Position numbers and translations under genes: made by a program. DNA of 6,577 nucleotides from UBA6183 sp034676125 (lineage in GTDB: Bacteria; Bacteroidota; Bacteroidia; UKL13-3). Every line of letters starts with the position of its first letter. Positions within the stretch are counted from its first letter, which is position 1. The notes under the pieces were generated by a model. It made no database searches and was not told the origin of the DNA. It saw nothing but the letters and a program-made list of their open reading frames with translations. Shown piece by piece: positions 1 through 6,577 of the stretch. Location of the stretch: assembly GCA_034676125.1 (NCBI GenBank), contig JAUCCO010000166.1:1-6577 (forward strand), in the 5' to 3' direction.

Positions 1-425
1 TCGAAGGTTAAATTTTTATTATCAAACAGCTCGGCACCAAAAACGCTTTTTTCTAACACCGTAAAAAGTTTATTGGTATTGTCAGTATTATCTACAACAT
101 CATCATTATACTTTCTATCAAATTCTGATTGTTGATTGGGTGTGTTACTTCCTGCTTTTGACTCGATTTTAGAAATGCGTTGCACTAATTTCTGAGCTTC
201 GGCAGCAGGCATTTTGCGTTGTATTGCAATTTGTTCTACTTGATTGGTGCTATACCCAGCCGTTTTAAACTCTGCTATAAACTGTTTTATTTGATCATCT
301 GTAAGTTCATCAACCTTTACTTCTGCAATATTTTGCATCGAAACATTTTTTTGTTGGGCAGTACTACTAAACCAAACAACTGATAAACACAAAAATACAA
401 CTAGCCTTACTGTTACTTTATTCAT
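1..425 (-). CDS. SLBB-type polysaccharide export protein, N-terminal part (cut by left edge)
   Basis: An open frame on the minus strand starts with ATG at 425-423 and stays open for 141 codons to the window edge. Residues 1-23 form a signal peptide (basic start, hydrophobic stretch, then SSTA|QQ). Residues about 39-88 are charged and probably helical (LTDDQIKQFIAEFKTAGYS, then KMPAAEAQKLVQRISKIE), followed by a polar Asn/Asp-rich linker at about 89-118. The last visible part, EKSVFGAELFDNKNLTF (125-141), resembles from memory the segment (FG-x-x-LF-N-x-x-LTF) just before the polysaccharide-export and SLBB domains in Bacteroidota Wza-like proteins. If so, the protein would help pass capsule or exopolysaccharide through the outer membrane. 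The defining domains lie outside the window, so the family rests on the N-terminal pattern alone. It is divergent from the receptor gene and has its own promoter candidate. Confidence 0.68.
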   Translation of the reverse strand, partial: MNKVTVRLVVFLCLSVVWFSSTAQQKNVSMQNIAEVKVDELTDDQIKQFIAEFKTAGYSTNQVEQIAIQRKMPAAEAQKLVQRISKIESKAGSNTPNQQSEFDRKYNDDVVDNTDNTNKLFTVLEKSVFGAELFDNKNLTF

Positions 426-445
426 ATATAATTATGCAATACGGG

Positions 446-475
446 CAAAAATAATATTTAATAAACGCTAAACAA
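446..475 (-). promoter_or_regulatory. Bacteroidota-type promoter for the leftward export gene
   Basis: Read on the minus strand, TATTTTTG at 453-446 matches the Bacteroidota -7 consensus TAnnTTTG at every fixed position. A TTG at 475-473 lies 19 bp upstream, which suits the -33 element of these sigma factors. The -7 box ends 20 bp before the ATG at 425, so the predicted leader is very short. AT-rich DNA yields such matches by chance, but position, spacing and orientation all agree here. Confidence 0.5.
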
Positions 476-490
476 GCAATTTAGCGTATA
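462..490. repeat. Perfect 8-bp inverted repeat in the divergent promoter region (operator candidate)
   Basis: ACGCTAAA at 465-472 and its exact reverse complement TTTAGCGT at 480-487 flank a 7-nt centre, CAAGCAA (473-479). Beyond one A/A mismatch (464/488) the arms pair for two more bases (462-463 with 489-490). It contains two of the few GC-rich clusters in an otherwise very AT-rich intergenic region. The centre carries the -33 TTG of the leftward promoter, so a dimeric DNA-binding protein here would compete with RNA polymerase. It lies between divergent starts and has no T-run, so it is unlikely to be a terminator. The binding protein is unknown. Confidence 0.5.
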
Positions 491-544
491 GCACAAATAT
501 TACGCAGAACCATTTTAAAATAATGATAGTCTTATTAAAATTAG

Positions 545-552
545 TATTCTTG
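545..552 (+). promoter_or_regulatory. Weak -7 promoter element candidate for the rightward gene run
   Basis: TATTCTTG differs from TAnnTTTG at one fixed position and ends 26 bp before the GTG start at 579, a usual distance for a Bacteroidota promoter. No clear TTG sits 17-23 bp upstream; the best is ATG at 523-525, 19 bp away. This is the best candidate seen between 426 and 578 on this strand, but it is weak, and a different sigma factor or a longer transcript is possible. Confidence 0.22.
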
Positions 553-578
553 TAAAATTAACGCATTAAATTTTAAAA

Positions 579-2861
579 GTGATAAAAAACATATACGTAT
601 TAGCTGCAATTTGCCTTCTAACAATTACTTCTGCATTAGCTCAAACCGGAGAAGTTAGGGGATTTATTTATGATAAAAAAACAGGCGAACCCTTAATTTT
701 TACAACAATTTATATTCCTGAATTACAAATTGGTAAAACTACAGATATTAATGGTTTTTATGCTTTATCAAAAATAAAACCAGGCGCTTACACCCTTAAA
801 TGTAGCGCATTAGGATACGATAGTGCTGCTGTGAAAATTACCATTACCGCAAATAAAATTACCAACCAAAATCTATTTGTTAAACAATTGTCTGTTATGA
901 TGGAGGAGGCAACAATTGTTGCCGATAGACAAAAAGCACGTAATGATGTTAAAATATCAGTTAATACAATTACACAAAAAGAGTTAAAACAATTACCATC
1001 ATTTGGCGGTGAACCCGATTTAGCGCAATACTTACAAGTACTACCAGGTGTAGTATTTAGTGGCGACCAAGGTGGACAGTTGTATATAAGAGGAGGAACA
1101 CCTGTACAAAATAAAGTATTATTAGATGGTATGATTATTTATAATCCATTCCACTCTATTGGATTATTTAGTGTGTTTGATGCTGATATAATTAGAAGTG
1201 CAGACGTTTATGCAGGTGGATTTGGTGCAGAATATGGCGGACGAGTAGGCGCTATTATTGATATTAATACCCGTGAAGGCAAAAAAAATCAATTTGGCGG
1301 AAAAGTATCGGTTTCGCCCATTAGTTCTAAAATATTATTGGAAGGACCAATGAGTAAATTTAATGAAAGCGGTGCTTCATCATCATACATTATTTCATAC
1401 AAAAACTCTTATCTAAACAAAACTGCTCCTGCCTTATATAGTTATGCTGGTAAAGATGGTTTGCCATTTAGCTTTAGTGATTTATATGCAAAAGCAAGTT
1501 TTATAAGTTCAAGTGGTTCAAAGCTTAATTTATTTGGGTTTGATTTTAGGGATAATGTAGATTACCCGCAAACACAATATAATTGGACATCAAGCGGTGG
1601 TGGTGCTAATTTTAATATTGTACCCGAAGGGTCAACAATTATTAATGGCGCTTTAGGTTATTCGCAATATAAAATGAACCAAAATGAGAGTGACAGCAAA
1701 CCACGTGAAAGTAGCATTAATGGATTTAACATCAACATAAACTTTTCTCATTTTATTGGTAGAGATGATATTAAATACGGCATAGAAATGAACGGCTTTA
1801 GTACCGATTATAACTATACAAATACTTACGGCAGAGAGCTAAAACAAGAAGAATTTACCACAGAACTAAGTGGATTTTTTAGGTATAAAAAGAATATTGG
1901 GCGTTTGGTAATTGAACCGGGATTGCGCATACAGGCTTATGCATCACTATCAGAAACTACGGTAGAACCAAGGTTGGCAGCCAAATATAATGTAACAGAT
2001 AAAATTAGGCTTAAAGCCGCAGGTGGTTTTTATACACAAAACTTAATATCGGCTGTTAACGATCAAGATGTGGTGAATTTATTTTACGGCTTTTTATCAG
2101 GACCAGATAATTTACCACGAACTTTTAATGGCCAAGCTGTTAATAGTGCTTTACAAAAAGCATGGCATTATGGTGCGGGTGTTGAGTTTGATTTAGGCCA
2201 ACATCAAGAAATTAATATTGAAGGGTTTTATAAAGATTTTAACCAGTTAAGTAACATTAACAGAGATAAGCTTTATGATGAAGACTATTTATCAAAACCA
2301 GAATACCTACGTAGCGATTATGCCAGAGAAGTTGGAAGTTCGTATGGGATGGATTTTAGGTATAAATACGAGTTTAAAAAAATATACATTTGGGCAGTAT
2401 ATAGCTTAACCTATGTTACAAGAGATGATGGACGAAGAACTTACATGCCTCATTTTGACAGAAGACATAATATAAATTTAGTAGCTACTTATAGTTTTGA
2501 TAAAAAACGTACCTGGAAATTAAATACAAGATGGAATTATGGTTCTGGCTTTCCGTTTACACAAACCCAAGGTAATTACGAGAAATATGACGAATTAAAA
2601 GGAGGCGACCGCCTTACTCAAAATGGACAAATTGGTACTTATTATACAGATATAAACACAGGTAGACTTCCAAGTTTCCACCGTTTAGACATGTCACTGT
2701 CTAAAAAAATGACACTTAAGAAAAACCAAACTATTACAGTAACTGCTTCTGCTACCAACGTGTACAACCGAGAAAACATTTTCTATTTTGATAGAAAAAA
2801 CCTTACACGCATCAATCAGCTACCAATTATTCCCACTGTGGGGATAAATTATTCATTCTAA
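579..2861 (+). CDS. TonB-dependent outer-membrane receptor with CarboxypepD-regulatory-like domain
   Basis: The product is a 760-residue, 22-strand-type outer-membrane receptor predicted to import a ligand using TonB/ExbBD energy. Residues 1-21 are a signal peptide ending SALA|QT. Residues about 25-105 form a CarboxypepD_reg-like beta-sandwich (EVRGFIYDKKTGEPL, then TDINGFYAL and KPGAYTLKCSALGY). EEATIVAD (109-116) sits where a TonB box would be. The plug follows (about 118-234), with YIRGG at 169-173, LLDG at 181-184, YNPFHSIGLFSVF at 188-200 and GAEYGGRVGAIIDI at 216-229. The barrel spans about 235-760 and ends in Phe, as outer-membrane proteins do. It is shorter than typical SusC proteins (about 1000 residues) and has no SusD neighbour, so it fits the non-SusC class; the substrate cannot be told. 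GTG at 579 is the likely start: an in-frame TAA lies at 567-569 and a later start would lose the signal peptide. Confidence 0.93.
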   Translation: MIKNIYVLAAICLLTITSALAQTGEVRGFIYDKKTGEPLIFTTIYIPELQIGKTTDINGFYALSKIKPGAYTLKCSALGYDSAAVKITITANKITNQNLFVKQLSVMMEEATIVADRQKARNDVKISVNTITQKELKQLPSFGGEPDLAQYLQVLPGVVFSGDQGGQLYIRGGTPVQNKVLLDGMIIYNPFHSIGLFSVFDADIIRSADVYAGGFGAEYGGRVGAIIDINTREGKKNQFGGKVSVSPISSKILLEGPMSKFNESGASSSYIISYKNSYLNKTAPALYSYAGKDGLPFSFSDLYAKASFISSSGSKLNLFGFDFRDNVDYPQTQYNWTSSGGGANFNIVPEGSTIINGALGYSQYKMNQNESDSKPRESSINGFNININFSHFIGRDDIKYGIEMNGFSTDYNYTNTYGRELKQEEFTTELSGFFRYKKNIGRLVIEPGLRIQAYASLSETTVEPRLAAKYNVTDKIRLKAAGGFYTQNLISAVNDQDVVNLFYGFLSGPDNLPRTFNGQAVNSALQKAWHYGAGVEFDLGQHQEINIEGFYKDFNQLSNINRDKLYDEDYLSKPEYLRSDYAREVGSSYGMDFRYKYEFKKIYIWAVYSLTYVTRDDGRRTYMPHFDRRHNINLVATYSFDKKRTWKLNTRWNYGSGFPFTQTQGNYEKYDELKGGDRLTQNGQIGTYYTDINTGRLPSFHRLDMSLSKKMTLKKNQTITVTASATNVYNRENIFYFDRKNLTRINQLPIIPTVGINYSF

Positions 2862-2905
2862 AAATGGTATAGCTTTTAGCTTCGAGGGCGTTAATCTACT
2901 TATAT

Positions 2906-2917
2906 AGGATACGCATT
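2906..2917 (+). promoter_or_regulatory. Shine-Dalgarno-like AGGA before the TPR gene
   Basis: AGGA at 2906-2909 lies 8 nt before the ATG at 2918, close to ideal Shine-Dalgarno spacing. The two other rightward starts in the window (579 and 6005) have only A/T-rich leaders, which is the norm in Bacteroidota. It supports the ATG at 2918 as start but may be chance. Confidence 0.35.
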
Positions 2918-5900
2918 ATGAAGTTAAGAAGCATTATATACATTTTGGTTTTTATTGGATGTAGGCAAATTACAAATGCCCAACAAACATTAAACAACGA
3001 GCACCGTTATAGTATTTACAAAGAAGCATACGAGCTTTTTTATAAAGAAAAATATGCAGCTGCTCAGCAATTATTTGAACTGTACAGCCAAAAAAGCACC
3101 GACAGAGAAAGCAATATCAATGCACAATATTATGCAGGTGTGTGTGCTATGGAATTATTTAATGCAGATGCCATTGCAAAATTAACAACGGTTTACCTTA
3201 ATTATCCCGAGCATCCAAAAGCTAAATTAGCACTATTTCAGTTGGGTAGATATTTTTATAGGGCAAAGGATAACAAACGTGCAATTCAATATTTAGAACA
3301 AGTGGATGCATTAAGCTTAACCAACGAAGAAGCTGATGAATATTGGTTTTTAAAAGGTTATTGTTATTTTAAAACAGATAAATATCCCGAAAGTAAAGCA
3401 GCATTTTCGAACATTAAAGATACTAAGAATAAATATTACGACCCCGCAAATTACTACTATGGATATGTAGTTTATAAAGATGGAAATTATGAAGAAGCAT
3501 TAACTCATTTTAACAGAATTAAATCTACCAAAACATTTGGACCATTATCGCAAGTTTACATTGCACAAATATTATTTACACGCAAACAATACACTCAAGT
3601 TGTTGCTTTTGCTGATAGTATTACTAATAAAGATGTGGCTGATGATGTGGCTGGAATAGTTGGACAAAGTTATTTTAACTTAAACGATTATACCAATGCA
3701 GTTCCATACCTAGAAAAATACAATGCTAACCCGCCTGTGCAATTAAATAGCAAAGATATTTACAGACTAGGTTATGCTTATTTTGCTACCAACAAGTACG
3801 ATAAAGCCATCGTACAATTTACCAGAATTACTGATAAGCAAGATACCACTTCGCAATATGCACATTTTCATTTAGCAGAATGTTATATCAAAACCGATAA
3901 AAAACCATCAGCAAGGTTAGCATTTGATAGGGCTTATAAATTAAATTTCGACCAAGAAATTACCGAGTTAGCATTATTTAGTTATGCAAAAATAAGTTAT
4001 GAGCTTAACCAGCCAGATGCGATTAAAGATTTCTTGAAATTTGTAAACGATTTTCCTGAAAGTAAATATATTGATATTGCACGTGGTGCTTTGGGCGATT
4101 TATTAATGAGTACCCGAAATTACAAACAAGCCATTACCGTAATTGAAAGCATTAAAAAACCTACCCAAGATAACAAGGAAGCTTACCAACGTGTGTTGTA
4201 TTATTATGCCGAAGAGCAATATTTAAACAATAATTACGAAGCCGCAGTAACCTATTTTGTTAAATCGCAAACAATGGATTACGACAAAAAACTGTTTGCT
4301 TTGGCGTATTTTTGGCAAGCCGAAACACAATACAAACAAGGTAAATTTAAAGAGGCTGAAACCAACTTTAAATCGTTTTTAAAATACGAAAACGAAGTGA
4401 AATTTACCCGCTTTTATCCATTGGCATTTTATAATTTGGGTTACTGTTACATAAAACTTGAAAACTATACTTTAGGAGTAACCAATTTTAAAACTTTTTT
4501 AGAAAGCTCGCATGCCGAAAATAATCCTGAACTATACACTGATGCAGCCATGCGTATTGCCGATTGTTATTTTGTAGCTAAAGAATATAACCGTGCTTTA
4601 GATCACTATCAAAAAATAGTAGATAAAAATTTAAATGGGAGCGACTATGCTTTGTATCAAAAAGCTATGATTTATGGTGTATTGGGTAAATCAACCGAAA
4701 AAATTAATGAACTACAGCAAATTATTACCACATATAAAAAGTCGCCTTATATTGATGATGCTTTGTATGAAATAGCCAATGTTAATTTACAAAACGAAAA
4801 CTTTGCATTGGCAGCTTCTGGTTTTGATAACATCATACAAAACTACCCACGCAGTATGTATATACGCAAAGCCATTCAGTACAAAGGTTTAGCACTTTAT
4901 AATAATGGAAATGATAATGATGCATTGGCCACTTTTAAATTATTAACTACCGAATATTGCAGTACTGATGAGGCAAGAGAAGCATTATCAATTGTAAAAA
5001 ACATATACATAAGTAGAGGCGAAACTGATGAGTATTTAGATTTTATTAAATCAGCATCGTGTGTTGTGGTATCTCCTACTTACCAAGATAGCATTAGTTA
5101 CGAAGCAGCATTTAACCAATATAAAAATGGCGATTGCACCAAAGCAGCCAAATTATTTGGCACCTATATTACTAGGTTTGGTGGTGGCTTTTTTATTTTA
5201 AAAGCTAATTACTACAAAGCCGAGTGCGATTTTAAACTAAAAAACTTTGACGATGCTTTAGTTAGTTACGAGTTTGTAGCACAACAAGTAAGAAACGATT
5301 ATACTGAGCGTGCCACAAGACAAGCCGCTGTTTTATACTTTAATAAAAAACAATGGCGCAATGCGTTTGATTATTACAGTGCACTAGAGCGTATTGCAAG
5401 CAGCCGAGACAATATGCAAGTTGCCGTAACAGGTATGATGAAAACAACCATGCTTGCTTATGGAATTGATACTGCAGCACAATACTCGTTTAAGTATGTA
5501 AACTCTGGCTTAAGCAGCAAAGAAGGCTTGTTAGATGCCAACTTAAACATAGCACGTTATTACACCAGCATAAACCAATTTGACAGTGCAATTGTAGGTT
5601 GGAATTACTTGATTAAAGAAACCAAAAACATTTATGCTGCCGAGGCTAAATATAATATCGCCTACATTCAGTTTAACAAAAAAGAGTACGATAAAAGCAA
5701 AAAAACAATATTCGAAATATCAGAGAAGTACTCGAATTACAGCAATTGGTACGAGAAGGCTTTTTTACTTTTGGCTGATGTGTATTATGCACAAAAAGAC
5801 AATTTTCAGGCAAAAGCAACTTTACAAAGTTTAATAGAAAACCTTGATGATGGTACAAATAAAAGTAGGGCTATAGAAAAGCTAAGAAAAATTATTAGTG

Positions 5901-5968
5901 AAGAGGAGGCAGCAAAACCCACTCCTACTCCACCGGCCGAAAAAGAAATTGAAAGCCTTACCAACTAA
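2918..5968 (+). CDS. Exported giant TPR-solenoid protein (1016 residues)
   Basis: This is an exported helical-repeat scaffold, probably periplasmic or attached to the outer membrane, where TPR stacks bind partner proteins. After a signal sequence, nearly the whole length from about residue 69 to 990 is made of roughly 23 TPR-like helix pairs. Clear examples are YWFLKGYCYFKTDKYPESK (from about 142), YNLGYCYIKLENY, MRIADCYFVAKEYNRALDHY and AKYNIAYIQFNKKEYDKSKK (from 910). Several units end in spaced PES or PRS turns like those of BamD/YbgF-type repeats. No enzyme domain is visible. A Pro/Glu-rich tail (KPTPTPPAEKEIE, 1000-1012) closes the protein. The N-terminus is ambiguous: TNA|QQ (cleavage after Ala21) suits signal peptidase I, but FIGC at 12-15 is a loose lipobox that could give a lipoprotein. 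The gene lies 56 bp after the receptor and 36 bp before the barrel gene. Long TPR proteins of this build are common in Bacteroidota; its exact function is unknown to me. Confidence 0.9.
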   Translation: MKLRSIIYILVFIGCRQITNAQQTLNNEHRYSIYKEAYELFYKEKYAAAQQLFELYSQKSTDRESNINAQYYAGVCAMELFNADAIAKLTTVYLNYPEHPKAKLALFQLGRYFYRAKDNKRAIQYLEQVDALSLTNEEADEYWFLKGYCYFKTDKYPESKAAFSNIKDTKNKYYDPANYYYGYVVYKDGNYEEALTHFNRIKSTKTFGPLSQVYIAQILFTRKQYTQVVAFADSITNKDVADDVAGIVGQSYFNLNDYTNAVPYLEKYNANPPVQLNSKDIYRLGYAYFATNKYDKAIVQFTRITDKQDTTSQYAHFHLAECYIKTDKKPSARLAFDRAYKLNFDQEITELALFSYAKISYELNQPDAIKDFLKFVNDFPESKYIDIARGALGDLLMSTRNYKQAITVIESIKKPTQDNKEAYQRVLYYYAEEQYLNNNYEAAVTYFVKSQTMDYDKKLFALAYFWQAETQYKQGKFKEAETNFKSFLKYENEVKFTRFYPLAFYNLGYCYIKLENYTLGVTNFKTFLESSHAENNPELYTDAAMRIADCYFVAKEYNRALDHYQKIVDKNLNGSDYALYQKAMIYGVLGKSTEKINELQQIITTYKKSPYIDDALYEIANVNLQNENFALAASGFDNIIQNYPRSMYIRKAIQYKGLALYNNGNDNDALATFKLLTTEYCSTDEAREALSIVKNIYISRGETDEYLDFIKSASCVVVSPTYQDSISYEAAFNQYKNGDCTKAAKLFGTYITRFGGGFFILKANYYKAECDFKLKNFDDALVSYEFVAQQVRNDYTERATRQAAVLYFNKKQWRNAFDYYSALERIASSRDNMQVAVTGMMKTTMLAYGIDTAAQYSFKYVNSGLSSKEGLLDANLNIARYYTSINQFDSAIVGWNYLIKETKNIYAAEAKYNIAYIQFNKKEYDKSKKTIFEISEKYSNYSNWYEKAFLLLADVYYAQKDNFQAKATLQSLIENLDDGTNKSRAIEKLRKIISEEEAAKPTPTPPAEKEIESLTN

Positions 5969-5977
5969 ATCACCAAC

Positions 5978-5998
5978 ATTTAAAAACGATTTAAAAAC
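5978..5998 (+). repeat. Tandem 10-bp direct repeat in the leader of the barrel gene
   Basis: ATTTAAAAAC occurs twice, at 5978-5987 and 5989-5998, separated by a single G, giving an 11-bp period. It fills most of the 36-bp gap between the TPR stop and the ATG at 6005. An A-rich leader of this kind can favour translation initiation in Bacteroidota, where Shine-Dalgarno use is rare. It may equally be a product of biased base composition. Confidence 0.4.
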
Positions 5999-6004
5999 AA
6001 CATC

Positions 6005-6577
6005 ATGAGCATAAAAAAAACAACTATAGCTTTTACTTTAGCAATATTAGCTACTACAGTTTTTGCACAAGATACTTTACGCACCAATGAGTTTGATGTA
6101 ATTAAAGAATTTAAGCCAACACTAACCAATATTATAAAAATACCCAGTAACCCAAACCCCGAAGTGCCCGAAGTAAAAGCACCAAAGTTGGATTACACTT
6201 TGCCTACTACCAAGCTTAATGCAGAGCCAACCATTTATACCATTAAACCTTTATCAATGGGAACGGCCTTGTTACCTAAACTTAAAAACAACTTTTTTAA
6301 ATTAGGATATGGCAATTATAATTCACCATTAATTGAGGCATACATTACAACGGTTAGAAATAAAACTTCGCAAGCAGGTGTATATGCCAAACATTTTAGT
6401 GCAAACCCAAGTGATAATCGTGCATTTAGCGAAAATGCTTTAAAACTTTGGGGCAAACGTTTTATGAAAAAAGGTATGGTAAGTACAGATGTTGCTTTTA
6501 ACCGAAATGTAATTCATTATTATGGCTATCAACCTGCTTGGCTTGATATAAAAAAGAATGATTTAAAAAGACAATAT
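6005..6577 (+). CDS. Outer-membrane beta-barrel-like protein, N-terminal 191 residues (cut by right edge)
   Basis: ATG at 6005 opens a frame that stays open for 191 codons to the window end. Residues 1-21 are a signal peptide ending TVFA|QD. The mature N-terminus holds EFDVIKEFKPTL (29-40), then a Pro-rich, probably disordered linker (about 46-95, including PNPEVPEV). From about residue 97 alternating aromatic and polar strands begin (FFKLGYGNYNSPLIEAYITT, then AGVYAKHF), typical of an outer-membrane barrel. From memory this matches a Bacteroidota family often auto-annotated as TonB-dependent receptor, with EVxVVKPYxPT near the N-terminus followed directly by a barrel. No plug domain is visible: there is no RGG or LLDG motif and no room for about 110 plug residues before the barrel. 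It starts 36 bp after the TPR gene without a visible terminator, so it is probably co-transcribed with it. Function and substrate are unknown. Confidence 0.82.
   Translation, partial: MSIKKTTIAFTLAILATTVFAQDTLRTNEFDVIKEFKPTLTNIIKIPSNPNPEVPEVKAPKLDYTLPTTKLNAEPTIYTIKPLSMGTALLPKLKNNFFKLGYGNYNSPLIEAYITTVRNKTSQAGVYAKHFSANPSDNRAFSENALKLWGKRFMKKGMVSTDVAFNRNVIHYYGYQPAWLDIKKNDLKRQY

Noticed and set aside
488..501. Second minus-strand -7 candidate, AATATTTG at 501-494
   Set aside because: It misses the first fixed T of TAnnTTTG and is farther from the leftward start than the perfect match at 453-446, which also has a correctly spaced TTG.
583..595. AAAAAACATATAC near the receptor start, also present near 4996 in the TPR gene
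   Set aside because: A 13-bp match within AT-rich coding DNA in unrelated protein contexts is most likely coincidence.
2862..2917. Possible promoter (TAGCTTTT at 2870-2877) or terminator between the receptor and TPR genes
   Set aside because: The -7 match fails at one fixed base and no TTG lies at the right distance. No stem followed by a T-run is present, so neither call is supported and read-through is the simpler view.
5634..5834. 66-codon plus-strand open frame inside the TPR gene
   Set aside because: It lies wholly inside the TPR coding region in another frame, has a Lys/Arg-rich composition expected from frame-shifted reading of A-rich codons, and shows no recognisable domain or initiation signal.
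5673..5858. 61-codon minus-strand open frame inside the TPR gene
   Set aside because: It is antisense to conserved TPR repeats, with a Phe/Leu/Cys-rich composition typical of antisense reading of AT-rich DNA. No promoter or domain supports it.

Overview
This is an AT-rich chromosomal segment that looks like it comes from a member of the Bacteroidota. Four things point there: an outer-membrane receptor with a CarboxypepD-regulatory-like domain ahead of a TonB plug; a match to the Bacteroidota -7 promoter element TAnnTTTG; predicted signal peptides that all end in Ala followed by Gln; and start codons mostly preceded by A/T-rich leaders rather than strong Shine-Dalgarno sequences. The genus cannot be read from the window. 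No RNA gene, insertion sequence, CRISPR array or phage-like gene was seen.

Layout. A leftward gene, cut by the left edge (1-425), encodes the N-terminus of what resembles a polysaccharide-export protein of the SLBB/Wza-like type. It is separated by a 153-bp divergent intergenic region (426-578) from a rightward run of three genes. That region carries a good Bacteroidota-type promoter for the leftward gene, an 8+8 bp perfect inverted repeat overlapping its -33 box, and a weaker promoter candidate for the rightward genes. The rightward run is: a 760-residue TonB-dependent receptor with a GTG start (579-2861); after 56 bp, a 1016-residue exported TPR-solenoid protein (2918-5968); and after 36 bp, the first 191 codons of an outer-membrane beta-barrel-like protein that runs off the right edge (6005-6577).

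How they may work together. All four products are predicted to be exported to the envelope. The rightward genes are close together, co-oriented and without a visible terminator between them, so they are probably co-transcribed. A TonB-dependent receptor, a very long periplasmic or lipid-anchored TPR scaffold and a second barrel with an unusual N-terminal tail would make a plausible outer-membrane transport or assembly unit. The substrate and the physical association are inference only. No SusD-like lipoprotein lies next to the receptor inside the window, so this is not a classical SusCD glycan-uptake pair.
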